This document shows positions 50,973 to 59,965 of a stretch of DNA of 64,000 bases, piece by piece. The stretch is taken from NCBI RefSeq assembly GCF_022008365.1, contig NZ_JAIRBA010000020.1, forward strand, positions 1 through 64,000, written 5' to 3'. Source of the DNA: Aequorivita vitellina (GTDB lineage: Bacteria > Bacteroidota > Bacteroidia > Flavobacteriales > Flavobacteriaceae). Under the pieces are notes generated by a model. That model saw nothing but the letters and a program-made list of their open reading frames with translations, searched no databases and was not told the DNA's origin. The stretch's first letter is position 1; the number at the start of each line of letters is the position of its first letter. The position numbers and the translations under genes were made by a program.

Positions 50973-51818
50973 ATGTTTTCACTTTTACAAAAAATAGCTT
51001 CCAAGCACAACTTCCAATTAATTGAAGAAAAGCCACTTTTTGGTGGTGATATTAACCAAGTTTTTTTGTTAAAGTGCGCCGAAGGAAATTTTGTTGCAAA
51101 GATTAATAATGTTTCCAAATTTCCTGGAATGTTTGCTGCTGAAGCAAAGGGATTGTCGCTTTTAAAATCTTCAAAAAGTTTTAAAATCCCCGAAATACTT
51201 GGCATTGGAACCATAGAAAATTCTTCCTATTTATTGATGGAATACATGCCCACCGGCCAACCAAATAAAGATTTTTGGAAAGTATTTGCTGAAAATCTAG
51301 CGTCATTGCATAAAACCACAAACGACAATTTCGGGTTAGATCACGATAATTATATTGGTAGTCTTCCGCAGCAAAACGATTGGTGTAATGCTGCTTCAGA
51401 ATTTTACATCACCCAAAGGTTGGAGCCACAATTTAAAATGGCTGCAGACAAAGGTTTTCACTTTAAGAAATTAGACGTGTTCTTTAAAAATATTTCCGAA
51501 GAAATCCCAAATGAACCGCCATCATTGATCCACGGCGATCTTTGGAATGGCAATTCTATAATTTCTGAAATTGGCGAAGCAGTTTTAATAGATCCCGCTG
51601 TGGCCTTCGCGCCACGCGAAATGGATATTGCCATGATGAATCTTTTCGGCGGCTTTTCAGAAGAAGTTTTTTCAAATTATAATGCCGTTTTCCCTTTAAG
51701 TAAAGGTTGGAAACAGCGCATTCCGCTTTGGCAACTTTATTATTTACTGGTTCATTTAAACCTTTTTGGTTCCGGTTATTTGCAACAAGTTCAGTCTAAT
51801 ATTTCAAAATATTCATAA
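50973..51818 (+). CDS. Fructosamine kinase family protein
   Basis: A 281-residue member of the aminoglycoside phosphotransferase/fructosamine-3-kinase fold, expected to phosphorylate ketosamines formed by protein glycation, or small amines. FVAKINNVSKFPGMFAAEA holds the ATP-site lysine, LLMEYMPTGQP is the hinge, LIHGDLWNGNSII the catalytic loop, and VLIDPAVAFAPREMDIAM the metal-binding segment. A QNDWCNAASEFYITQRLEPQ block, typical of fructosamine kinases, supports the name. It is 49 bp after folA. Confidence 0.9.
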   Translation: MFSLLQKIASKHNFQLIEEKPLFGGDINQVFLLKCAEGNFVAKINNVSKFPGMFAAEAKGLSLLKSSKSFKIPEILGIGTIENSSYLLMEYMPTGQPNKDFWKVFAENLASLHKTTNDNFGLDHDNYIGSLPQQNDWCNAASEFYITQRLEPQFKMAADKGFHFKKLDVFFKNISEEIPNEPPSLIHGDLWNGNSIISEIGEAVLIDPAVAFAPREMDIAMMNLFGGFSEEVFSNYNAVFPLSKGWKQRIPLWQLYYLLVHLNLFGSGYLQQVQSNISKYS

Positions 51819-51891
51819 ATTGTTAAGCACTTTCTTTTAGGAATTTTTTATTCCTATTTTTACATTTCCACCAGCAATAAAAAGAAACGCT

Positions 51892-53028
51892 ATGAATTTC
51901 TTCAAAAATATAATTGTCGTTCTCCTTCTCTTCCCCGTTTCAATTGCATTCGCTCAAGAGCAGCAGCGCGATTGGGTTCCGTTTTCACAAATTTTGGATT
52001 TGGAGGTTAAAAAAGACCTCGCTTTTGAATTAACTGCCTCGGTTAAGGTTGTGGCCAGCGAGTCTAATAGTCAAGCTGGACTTTGGGCTCGGGTTGATAA
52101 TAAAAATAATGGGAAAGGTTTTTTTGACAATATGATGGACAGGCCAATTAAAGACGCCAATTGGCAAACCTATACTATAAAGGGAACGCTGGATAGAAAG
52201 GCGCGAAGGTTGGTTTTTGGCGGACTTTGCTTTGGAAATGGCAGTTTTTATTTTGACGATTTTAAACTAGCTATCGAAAATCCAAAAACCGGAAAAATGG
52301 AAGACGTGGCAATAGACAATGCTAGTTTTGAAGAACCAGTTACAAATAACGAAATCCCGAAATGGTGGATTGGCATCAGCAAAGAAGCTTTTGAAAATAC
52401 GGACGGTTTTTCAATGAATAATTCGGAAGAAAGTTCGGAAGGAAACAATTCCCTTAAAATTGAAGGTAAAAATATTATTCGTATCACCCCAAATTACATA
52501 GGCCCAATTGACGGATACACTCCGCAAATTGGAACGCTAGTAACAATGTTAAACAACCTTAGCGAGCGCGTAGAATACTCCGTGAGCAATATGACACAGG
52601 CCGAATTAGATTACCAACTCGATGAAAAATCTAACTCTGTTGGCGCTTTGGTATTGCATCTTGCTGCAACCGAAATATATTACCAAGAAGCAACTTTTGG
52701 CATGAGTGATTTATCGGAAAAAGAAATGGAAGAATTAAGAATTGCTATGGAATTAGGCGATGAAGGCAGACAGCATATTAGAGGTCACGACGCCGCATAT
52801 TATCTAGATATTTTTAAAAAAGCCAGAGAAAAAACCTTAGAATTGCTAAAAGAGAAAGACGATGCGTGGTTAGCTGAAATTCCCGAAGGATCATACGTAA
52901 ATAACCACTTTTCTTGGTTTCACGTTATGGAGCACCAATCCAGTCATTTGGGGCAAATACTCCTGCTAAAAAAGCGAATTCCAAAAGCAAATTCACTGGA
53001 ATTAAAGGACAATAAAAAAGTTGATTAA
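51892..53028 (+). CDS. Secreted DinB-fold protein with N-terminal beta domain
   Basis: A 378-residue exported protein. It has a signal peptide (about 1-21, AFAQ), a beta-sandwich-like domain (about 25-195; FELTASVKVVASESNSQAGL, FYFDDFKLAIENPKTGKM), then a DinB-like four-helix domain (about 215-365). The helix domain keeps three possible metal ligands: VLHLAATE, and HVMEHQSSHLGQI late in the domain. DinB proteins are normally cytoplasmic metal-dependent thiol transferases or hydrolases, so secretion and fusion are odd. The gene is 18 bp upstream of fabD. Function is not assigned. Confidence 0.75.
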   Translation: MNFFKNIIVVLLLFPVSIAFAQEQQRDWVPFSQILDLEVKKDLAFELTASVKVVASESNSQAGLWARVDNKNNGKGFFDNMMDRPIKDANWQTYTIKGTLDRKARRLVFGGLCFGNGSFYFDDFKLAIENPKTGKMEDVAIDNASFEEPVTNNEIPKWWIGISKEAFENTDGFSMNNSEESSEGNNSLKIEGKNIIRITPNYIGPIDGYTPQIGTLVTMLNNLSERVEYSVSNMTQAELDYQLDEKSNSVGALVLHLAATEIYYQEATFGMSDLSEKEMEELRIAMELGDEGRQHIRGHDAAYYLDIFKKAREKTLELLKEKDDAWLAEIPEGSYVNNHFSWFHVMEHQSSHLGQILLLKKRIPKANSLELKDNKKVD

Positions 53029-53046
53029 ATATAGAAAAACACAAAT

Positions 53047-53928
53047 ATGAAAGCATATATATTTCCCGGACAGGGTGCCCAATTTACCGGAATGGGCAAA
53101 GATCTTTATGAAAATTCTTCAACAGCGAAAGAATTGTTTCAACAAGCCAATGAAATTTTGGGTTTCAACATTACTAAAATTATGTTTGAAGGCACCGCCG
53201 ACGAATTAAAAGAAACCAAAGTTACACAGCCCGCTATTTTTCTTCATTCCACAATTTTGGCCGAAGTAATGGGCAGTAAGTTTCAGCCAGACATGGTTGC
53301 AGGACATTCTTTAGGTGAAATTTCTGCACTGGTAGCCAACAAAACACTCGCTTTTAAAGACGGATTGCAATTGGTTTACAAACGCGCACTAGCAATGCAA
53401 AAGGCCTGTGAAAAAACACCTTCAACTATGGCTGCAGTATTAGGATTGGAAGATCATTTAGTTGAAGAGATTTGTGCAAATACTACCGGAATTGTAGTTG
53501 CTGCAAATTACAACTGCCCCGGACAATTAGTAATTTCCGGAGCTATAGATGCCGTAGAAAAAGCTTGTGTAAGTCTGAAAGAAGCTGGCGCACGCAGAGC
53601 TTTGATTTTACCCGTGGGTGGCGCTTTTCACAGCCCGTTGATGGAGCCTGCTCGCGAAGAATTGGCTGCGGCAATTGAAGCCACACAGTTTGCAGCACCT
53701 GCCTGTCCAATTTATCAAAACGTTACAACTTTTGCGGTTACCAATCCTTCGGAAATAAAGGAAAACCTAATTTTTCAATTAACCTCTCCAGTTAAATGGA
53801 CGCAGAGCGTTCAGAATATGATAAAGGATGGTGCCACGAAATTTATAGAAGTTGGGCCCGGAAATGTTTTACAGGGATTGGTTAAAAAAATTGATAGATC
53901 TGCCGAAACAGAAAAAGCTGAATTGTAA
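53047..53928 (+). CDS. fabD: Malonyl-CoA-acyl carrier protein transacylase
   Basis: Transfers malonyl from CoA to acyl carrier protein, loading fatty-acid synthesis. Its 293 residues begin KAYIFPGQGAQFTGMGKDLY; the catalytic Ser88 sits in VAGHSLGEISAL; VAANYNCPGQLVISG and the second active-site segment VGGAFHSPLMEPA follow, then FIEVGPGNVLQGLVKKI. A bidirectional terminator lies downstream. Confidence 0.96.
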   Translation: MKAYIFPGQGAQFTGMGKDLYENSSTAKELFQQANEILGFNITKIMFEGTADELKETKVTQPAIFLHSTILAEVMGSKFQPDMVAGHSLGEISALVANKTLAFKDGLQLVYKRALAMQKACEKTPSTMAAVLGLEDHLVEEICANTTGIVVAANYNCPGQLVISGAIDAVEKACVSLKEAGARRALILPVGGAFHSPLMEPAREELAAAIEATQFAAPACPIYQNVTTFAVTNPSEIKENLIFQLTSPVKWTQSVQNMIKDGATKFIEVGPGNVLQGLVKKIDRSAETEKAEL

Positions 53929-53960
53929 ACCTGTAATTTATTTAGGACAATTTAATGTAT

Positions 53961-53995
53961 AAAAAAGCCTTCGGTAGCTACCGAAGGCCTTTTTT
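53961..53995. terminator. Bidirectional intrinsic terminator
   Basis: A stem of about 16 bp around GCCTTCGGTAG/CTACCGAAGGC with A-run before and T-run after, between convergent fabD and the outer-membrane protein gene. Either strand gives a hairpin with a U-tail. Confidence 0.9.
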
Positions 53996-54012
53996 AACCG
54001 ATTTCAAATTCT

Positions 54013-54585
54013 TTAAAACCTATAACCAACCAATATTCCGCCTCTAAAATAACCCCCGGGAGCAGCGTCATCATCTAGAAAATACCTTCCGCCTCCTGCG
54101 CTAATTTCAAAAGTGAAACCATTGTTACTCACCCATTTTTGACCAATGGTCAAGCCAAGACCTGCATCAAACCAGCTATCTTTCGTGGTTCCTTCTATAT
54201 ATGAGTCTGTTTCTGGATTGTAATTATAGAAATAATTTTCATTTTCCCCACCGGCAAGTTGCATATTTCCTTCAACAAAAAGTCCACGTGCTCCATACTC
54301 CTTTTTATTTAAAAAATACTGTCTGTAATAAGGAGTAATAGCAAATTTTTCACCGTAATCCACTATGGATTCATCATCTAAGTTAACATTAATAGCAGCC
54401 CCCGCTCCCGAGTACTTGCTAATTACATATTCGTAATTTATTTCGATGGTTTTAAAAACCAAAGCTTCAAAAGCGTCTAGTCGTAATTCATGTCTGCCCT
54501 GAGGTCCAGCCTCAAAGTTTTCTGATTCCTGAGAAAAGCCTGATAGGGTGATTCCCATCAACGTTAAAAACAATATTTTTTTCAT
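54013..54585 (-). CDS. Small outer-membrane beta-barrel protein
   Basis: A 190-residue exported protein. The ATG at 54585 is preferred because it starts the signal peptide (MKKILFLTLMGITLSGFSQ). The mature part has about eight amphipathic strands (EALVFKTIEINYEYVISKYS, FAITPYYRQYFLNKKEYG, DAGLGLTIGQKWVSNNGF) and ends GGILVGYRF with a terminal Phe, as small OmpA/OmpW-type barrels do. It resembles the DUF3575-like outer-membrane group. Function is unknown. It converges on fabD. Confidence 0.75.
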   Translation of the reverse strand: MKKILFLTLMGITLSGFSQESENFEAGPQGRHELRLDAFEALVFKTIEINYEYVISKYSGAGAAINVNLDDESIVDYGEKFAITPYYRQYFLNKKEYGARGLFVEGNMQLAGGENENYFYNYNPETDSYIEGTTKDSWFDAGLGLTIGQKWVSNNGFTFEISAGGGRYFLDDDAAPGGYFRGGILVGYRF

Positions 54586-54828
54586 AGCGAATTTAAGTAT
54601 TAGATTAACTTCTTCTTGTTGAATCTCCTTCTCCAACAATGCGGCAATATTAGCAATTTTATTACTTATATAAACTCGTGTCTGTTAAATAAATTATGCA
54701 CACTTAAAAATATATTAAGTTACGAATCTCTTTATTAAATTTAATATACATCAGTCAATCAATTCATAAAAAGAAACTCCGAATAAAACGGTATCATTCG
54801 AAGCATTAAATTTTAAGAACTATTGAAT

Positions 54829-56163
54829 CTAGTTAATTGAAACAAATTCATTTTTACCGCGTTCATAAAATTCCTTCCGCTCAAAATCTGGCACTAAATC
54901 GCCACCAGTAGCCCACACAACGTGGGTGGCATTTTCCATATTAAGGTTGTTTTTTGTGGCGTAATCTGTTGTTGCAACCGTTTGTGGGCCAATCAAACCG
55001 GCTGTAGCTGAAGGTTCCAAAAATATTTGTTCGGTGTCCATTAGTTTTACTAAAAGTGTGAAAAGACGATCATCCTCGATGGTATAAATACCGCTCACCA
55101 AATGTCCGCTTACATTTGTAGCAAAATTGGAAGGACGTCCAACGGCCAAACCATCAGCTTCGGTTATATTGTCTATCCCGATATCTTGCACGCTAATATT
55201 GCTCATTTCGCCAGTAACCAAACCCACTAAAACCGCTGGAGAATGTGTGGGTTCCACAAAAAAGCAATGCACATTATCGCCGTAGATTTGTTTCAATCCA
55301 AAGGCAGTACCGCCCGGGGAGCCGCCAACGCCACAAGGAGAATATACAAATAAGGGATTATCAGCATCAACCCGGATATTGGCTTCCTCCAATTGTTTTG
55401 CCAATCTGAGCGCGCCCACAGTGTAGCCCAAAAATAACTCGTGCGAATTTTCATCATCTACAAAATACGCCATCGGATCGGCATTTGTTTTTTGTCTTCC
55501 AGCGAGAATAGCTTCACTGAAATCGCCAGCAAACTCAATTACTTCCACTCCATTTGCACGCAATAAATCTTTCTTCCATTTTTTAGCATCTCCGGAAACA
55601 TAAACCGTTACTTGAAACCCCAATTTTGCACTAATAATCCCGATGCTCAGCCCTAAGTTTCCCGTGGAGCCCACTCCAATTTTATACTTGCTAAAAAATT
55701 GTTTAAACTTATCAGTAGTAAAAGCGGCATAACTATCAGACTTTTTCAAAATACCTGCATTAAGCGCTAAATCTTCGGCATAGTGCAAAACTTCAAAAAA
55801 ACCGCCGCGTGCTTTTATTGAACCGGCAATCGGTAATGCATTGTCGCACTTCAAAAAGAATCGTCCTTGAATTTTAGCGCTTTCTTGATTTAAAAGCGCC
55901 TTCATATTTTCGAGTTCTTTTAATGGTGATTCGAGAATACCGTTGGTTTTAGCAGTTTGAGGAAAGGCATTTACAAAAAATGGCGCAAACCGTTCCCATA
56001 ATTCCGCTGCTGCATCCATGTCCTTCTTTTTAATAGGAAAAGCGGGCATTTCAGATTTTATTTTCCTATTTGGGTTGAGCCATATAACAGGACTTAAATC
56101 TATAATTTCCTTTAAAATTGGCGATTCTTTTATAAATGAATCTATTTTATTTTTTGAATACAT
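54829..56163 (-). CDS. dsdA: D-serine ammonia-lyase
   Basis: PLP enzyme that deaminates D-serine to pyruvate and ammonia. The 444 residues include AELWERFAPFFVNAFPQT at the N-terminus, the PLP-binding Lys117 in AGSIKARGGFFEVLHYA, GVGSTGNLGLSIGIISA for the cofactor phosphate, and CGVGGSPGGTAFGLKQIYG. Length and motifs match DsdA rather than L-serine or threonine dehydratases. The upstream gene on the same strand encodes a cupin, 70 bp away. Confidence 0.93.
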   Translation of the reverse strand: MYSKNKIDSFIKESPILKEIIDLSPVIWLNPNRKIKSEMPAFPIKKKDMDAAAELWERFAPFFVNAFPQTAKTNGILESPLKELENMKALLNQESAKIQGRFFLKCDNALPIAGSIKARGGFFEVLHYAEDLALNAGILKKSDSYAAFTTDKFKQFFSKYKIGVGSTGNLGLSIGIISAKLGFQVTVYVSGDAKKWKKDLLRANGVEVIEFAGDFSEAILAGRQKTNADPMAYFVDDENSHELFLGYTVGALRLAKQLEEANIRVDADNPLFVYSPCGVGGSPGGTAFGLKQIYGDNVHCFFVEPTHSPAVLVGLVTGEMSNISVQDIGIDNITEADGLAVGRPSNFATNVSGHLVSGIYTIEDDRLFTLLVKLMDTEQIFLEPSATAGLIGPQTVATTDYATKNNLNMENATHVVWATGGDLVPDFERKEFYERGKNEFVSIN

Positions 56164-56233
56164 TTCCTCTAAATTTAAATGTGACGAATCAAACTTTTAC
56201 GTATTGCACAGTTTTCCTGATCGCGTTGTCACA

Positions 56234-56578
56234 TTACGAATTTTTAGCCACATCTTTCACGCGTTTTGCAGAATCGGCTTTATTTAAACTTAATCTAACC
56301 GTGCTTGTTTCCAAAGCTTTTAAATCGTGCGGCACACCCCCTTCAAGAGCTACTAAATCACCCTTTACTAATTTATGAAGCACGCCGTTTACCCCAAAAT
56401 CTATGGCTCCTTCAAAAATTTCCACCACAATAGGAAAAGGGGTTTTGTGTTCTTTCATAACGTGACCTTCTTTAAAGGCAATTCTAATTTCCTTGCTGGT
56501 TTCAGTTTCCATTAAAACTTGAATGGTGGGGCGGCTTTCGTGATATTGAAGTCCGTTTACTAATGATGCTACTTTCAT
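56234..56578 (-). CDS. Cupin domain-containing protein
   Basis: A 114-residue single-cupin protein. FKEGHVMKEHKTPFPIVVEI is cupin motif 1 (His, His and Glu-like metal positions), followed by a GDLVALEGGVPHDLKALE second motif with a His ligand. Such small cupins may be metal-dependent sensors or enzymes; the substrate cannot be inferred. It lies 70 bp upstream of dsdA on the same strand and might share its transcript. Confidence 0.85.
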   Translation of the reverse strand: MKVASLVNGLQYHESRPTIQVLMETETSKEIRIAFKEGHVMKEHKTPFPIVVEIFEGAIDFGVNGVLHKLVKGDLVALEGGVPHDLKALETSTVRLSLNKADSAKRVKDVAKNS

Positions 56579-56734
56579 ATATATTGAATTAATATTTCTT
56601 ATTTAGAATGATTCAAAATTAATAAATAATAACTTCATAACCTTAAAATTGACTGGAAATTTTACGTATGATTAAACTCATAATTAATACGAAACATTTT
56701 GCCGAATTTTGTTTTTTCAATTAGTATTTTAGAG

Positions 56735-57211
56735 ATGAAAAAGCATACCCAGAAAAAAAATTTAGCGTTAACCCCTATTATTGAAGAACACAACGAAGTT
56801 ATTTTACTTTGCGAACGGATACGAGAAGGCCTGCGAAACAAAGTTGAAAACAAACGAATTAAAAAATACATTGATTGGTTTAAAGCAAATTATTTAGATG
56901 CACATTTTGAAATAGAGGAAAAGCAAATCTTCCCTATTTTGGGAAGTAATAATGTACGCGTGAAAAGGGCATTAGCAAATCACAGACGCTTGAACCGTTT
57001 ATTTGAAGAAACAGCTGAACTGCACAAGGTGCTGCACAAAATAGAAGAAGAGTTGAGCAGTTATATTCATTTTGAAGAACGTATTTTATACAGAGAAATT
57101 CAAGCCGTTGCCAGTGAGTTTCAATTGCAGGAAATTGAAAATATCGACTCTGAAATAGCATTTACTGACGATGCTTGGAAAGACCGCTTTTGGGTTAGTT
57201 CGTTAAATTAA
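56735..57211 (+). CDS. Hemerythrin-domain protein
   Basis: A 158-residue four-helix protein with hemerythrin-type diiron ligands: EEHNEVILLCERI, HFEIEEKQIFPILG, ANHRRLNRLFEE and YIHFEERILYREI. The start at 56735 (MKKHTQKKN) is chosen because the longer frame from 56699 adds hydrophobic residues outside the domain. Family members bind O2 or NO, or protect iron-sulfur centres; the role here is unspecified. It is divergent from the cupin gene and ends in a strong terminator. Confidence 0.85.
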   Translation: MKKHTQKKNLALTPIIEEHNEVILLCERIREGLRNKVENKRIKKYIDWFKANYLDAHFEIEEKQIFPILGSNNVRVKRALANHRRLNRLFEETAELHKVLHKIEEELSSYIHFEERILYREIQAVASEFQLQEIENIDSEIAFTDDAWKDRFWVSSLN

Positions 57212-57233
57212 AAGCTTCAATTTATACCATAAA

Positions 57234-57271
57234 AAAACACCGAATGAACCTAGATTCATTCGGTGTTTTTT
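57234..57271 (+). terminator. Intrinsic terminator after the hemerythrin gene
   Basis: AACACCGAATGAA/TTCATTCGGTGTT is a perfect 13-bp stem with a 6-nt loop and a T-run. Confidence 0.9.
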
Positions 57272-57291
57272 ATTCTGTAATCATAATTTAA

Positions 57292-57483
57292 TTAAGCGCT
57301 TATCCTACAATCTTCGCAATCTTTCGTTTTCCCATAATAGGTTTCGCGATATTTATGTAAGGTTTTAAACGGAATGCTCAAAAATGTTTTTTTGATGTAA
57401 ATCACACTCGTGGTGAACATTCCCATTTTTTCTGTAAATCTTTTTTCTGTTTTTGTTTGTCGTTTCACTGAAACTAACTTCAT
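57292..57483 (-). CDS. Small hypothetical protein with C-terminal Cys pair
   Basis: A 63-residue frame with no recognised domain. It is basic, mostly helical, and ends TKDCEDCRISA with a Cys-x-x-Cys motif. The composition (KRQTKTEKRFTEKMGMFTTS, then IPFKTLHKYRETYYGK) looks coding rather than random, and the frame fills the space between two strong gene boundaries. It reads convergent to the hemerythrin gene. No function can be assigned; confidence that it is translated is moderate. Confidence 0.5.
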   Translation of the reverse strand: MKLVSVKRQTKTEKRFTEKMGMFTTSVIYIKKTFLSIPFKTLHKYRETYYGKTKDCEDCRISA

Positions 57484-57611
57484 CCTTGTTTTTTTGACTC
57501 CCTTTAGCCTTTAAACTAAAAGCGAAAGTACAGAGTGCTGTTGAGCTGCAAAGAAACAAAGGATCGTTGCCAATTCCTAAAAATAATCGTTAAACATGGG
57601 TTAAACCATGA

Positions 57612-58889
57612 TTATTCTTTAACAATAACACCGTTTTTCATTACAAATACTACGTTTTCGAGCGTTTTAATGTTTTTAGTTGGATCCTCGTCGACCGCAA
57701 TTATATCTGCCATAAATCCTGGTTCGAGTTGACCGATCTCATCTTCAGCCATCAAAATTTTTGCAGGAATGATTGTTGCAGATTGAATGGCTTCCATTGC
57801 AGGCATACCCGCTTCAACCATATATCCAAATTCTTTTGCGTTTTGCCCATGTGGAAACACGCCAGCATCGGTTCCAAACACTATTGGCACTCCTTTTTTA
57901 TACGCGCTCGCAAACATATCCTGAATTTTTGGACCAATTTCCAAAGCTTTGGGAACAATAATGACAGGATAATAATTTTCAATTTTAGCTTGATCGCTAA
58001 CAAACCTACCTGCGGAAATAGTGGGCACCAAAAAAGCGTTGTGCTTTTTCATCAATTCCATTGTTTCATTACTCATTAGCGTACCGTGCTCAATTGTTTT
58101 TACCCCTGCGCGTACAGCACGTTGCATACCTTCGTCGCCGTGAGCGTGTGCTGCCACCTGCATATCGTAGTCTTTAGCGGTATCAACAATTGCTTTTATT
58201 TCGGCTTCAGTAAATTGTGGATTTTTTCCGCTTTTTGCAACACTTAAAACGCCACCCGTTGCGGTAATTTTAATCCAATCTGCGCCATTTTTATAGCGTT
58301 GACGCACCGCTTTTGCAGCGTCGTCTACACCATTCACTACTCCTTCAGCAGGGCCGGGATCACCCATCAATTCTTTCTTTCGGCCGTTTGTAGGATCTGC
58401 GTGACCGCCAGTTGTGCCCAAAGCTTTTTCGGCTGTATAAATTCTAGGACCCACTGTTTTTCCCGAATTAATTGCATTGCGAAGCGAAACATTTACCCCA
58501 CTTCCACCCAAATCGCGAACGGTTGTGAAACCTGCCATTAACGTTCGTTTTGCAATTTCAGCAGCATTAAAAGCTACATCGGCATCGTTTAAAATAAAAG
58601 GTTTTAAATACCCATCGCGACTGGTTTCTCCTTCAATATGAACGTGCATATCTGTTAATCCAGGCAACACCGTTTTATTTTTTAAATCGATTACTCGGTC
58701 TTCGGGACTTTTAGCATTTATATATCCATCTTCAATACTTGTAATTTTGTTTCCCGAAACAACAATGGTTTTTTCAGAAAGCACTTTTCCGTTTTTGGTA
58801 TCGATTAATTTTCCACAATGCAAATAAATGTCTTGCGCACTGCTTCCGAAGAAAACAAAAAGAATTACAAGGGGTAGTAGTTTTTTCAT
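57612..58889 (-). CDS. Secreted amidohydrolase-family protein
   Basis: A 425-residue exported metal-dependent hydrolase of the imidazolonepropionase/prolidase-like amidohydrolase group. A signal peptide (about 1-18) precedes the small beta domain (LHCGKLIDTKNGKVL). The TIM-barrel metal site follows: DMHVHIEGET, the bridging lysine in GADWIKITATGG, VAAHAHGDEGM, TIEHGTLMS and FGTDAGVFPHG. Likely substrates are N-acyl amino acids or dipeptides, unproven. It is 18 bp downstream of galE on the same strand. Confidence 0.88.
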   Translation of the reverse strand: MKKLLPLVILFVFFGSSAQDIYLHCGKLIDTKNGKVLSEKTIVVSGNKITSIEDGYINAKSPEDRVIDLKNKTVLPGLTDMHVHIEGETSRDGYLKPFILNDADVAFNAAEIAKRTLMAGFTTVRDLGGSGVNVSLRNAINSGKTVGPRIYTAEKALGTTGGHADPTNGRKKELMGDPGPAEGVVNGVDDAAKAVRQRYKNGADWIKITATGGVLSVAKSGKNPQFTEAEIKAIVDTAKDYDMQVAAHAHGDEGMQRAVRAGVKTIEHGTLMSNETMELMKKHNAFLVPTISAGRFVSDQAKIENYYPVIIVPKALEIGPKIQDMFASAYKKGVPIVFGTDAGVFPHGQNAKEFGYMVEAGMPAMEAIQSATIIPAKILMAEDEIGQLEPGFMADIIAVDEDPTKNIKTLENVVFVMKNGVIVKE

Positions 58890-58907
58890 AATGAAATGTT
58901 TTAAGTT

Positions 58908-59930
58908 TTACTTTATTTCGCGTACTTTCTTCTCCCATTTCCAAGCCGAAGCCAAAGCGTCTTCCATTGTTTTTTCGGCTTTCCATCCTAAAACTTTATT
59001 CGCTTTTGCAGTGTCTGCATAAACCGAAATAACATCGCCCGGACGTCTAGCTACAATTTTATAATTCAATTTTTCACCCGTTGTTTTTTCGAAAGAATTC
59101 ACAACTTCCAAAACAGAACTGCCTCTGCCCGTTCCTAAATTGAACACCTCAAACTGGGTTTCATTTTTATTTGAAAGCAATCGTTGCAAGGCAATAACAT
59201 GCGCCTTTGCCAAATCTACCACGTGAATATAATCGCGAATGCAGCTTCCATCTTCGGTTGGATAATCGTCTCCGAAAACAGACAGTTCTTGCCGAACGCC
59301 CGCTGCAGTTTGCGTAATAAAAGGAACCAAATTTTGCGGAACACCGGCTGGCAGTTCACCAATTTGTGCAGTAGCATGCGCTCCAATTGGATTGAAATAA
59401 CGCAACGCAATTGATTTTAACGACGAAATAGCGCAGGTATCTTTTAAAATTTCTTCGCTTATTTGTTTTGTATTTCCGTAAGGTGAAGTTGCAGGTTTTA
59501 CTGGAGCAGTTTCAGTAATAGGCAACGTATCGGGTTCGCCATAAACCGTACAGGAAGAACTGAATATGAAATTATCTATACCACGCGATTTACATTCTTG
59601 CAGCAGATATATTAGCGTGTTCAAGTTATTTTCGTAATAAAGCAGCGGATTTTCAACACTTTCGCCCACGGCTTTACTTGCAGCAAAATGAATAATTCCG
59701 GCAATGTCGCTGTGCTCCTTAAAGAATTCTGTCACGTCCCATTTTAACCGTAGATCGAGCCTTTCAAAGGCTGGTGGAGTTTTGGTAATATTGGTAATCC
59801 CTTCTAAAACATCCAAAGATGAGTTTGAAAGATTATCTACAATAATAACCTTAAAACCTGCATTTTGAAGCTCAACAACGGTGTGGCTTCCTATATAGCC
59901 CAAACCGCCAGTAACTAATATTTTTTTCAT
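58908..59930 (-). CDS. galE: UDP-glucose 4-epimerase
   Basis: Interconverts UDP-glucose and UDP-galactose. In the extended short-chain dehydrogenase fold, GGLGYIG (residues 8-14) binds NAD, IIHFAASKAVGES follows, FSSSCTVYGEP holds the catalytic Ser/Thr, and SPYGNTKQISEEIL the catalytic Tyr and Lys. The 340 residues are normal. A REP-like hairpin lies just upstream of its ATG. The DegT aminotransferase precedes it by 35 bp, suggesting nucleotide-sugar supply for surface polysaccharide. Confidence 0.94.
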   Translation of the reverse strand: MKKILVTGGLGYIGSHTVVELQNAGFKVIIVDNLSNSSLDVLEGITNITKTPPAFERLDLRLKWDVTEFFKEHSDIAGIIHFAASKAVGESVENPLLYYENNLNTLIYLLQECKSRGIDNFIFSSSCTVYGEPDTLPITETAPVKPATSPYGNTKQISEEILKDTCAISSLKSIALRYFNPIGAHATAQIGELPAGVPQNLVPFITQTAAGVRQELSVFGDDYPTEDGSCIRDYIHVVDLAKAHVIALQRLLSNKNETQFEVFNLGTGRGSSVLEVVNSFEKTTGEKLNYKIVARRPGDVISVYADTAKANKVLGWKAEKTMEDALASAWKWEKKVREIK

Positions 59931-59938
59931 ATTTATTT

Positions 59939-59956
59939 CCGCGAGGGCGGGTATCT
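59939..59956 (-). repeat. REP-like hairpin in front of galE
   Basis: The minus strand reads AGATACCCGCCCTCGCGG, with CCGC-CCTC-GCGG as stem and loop, ending 8 nt before the galE ATG. It shares AGATACCCG and a GC hairpin with the copy in front of the DegT gene. Confidence 0.5.
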
Positions 59957-59965
59957 ATTTAATTA

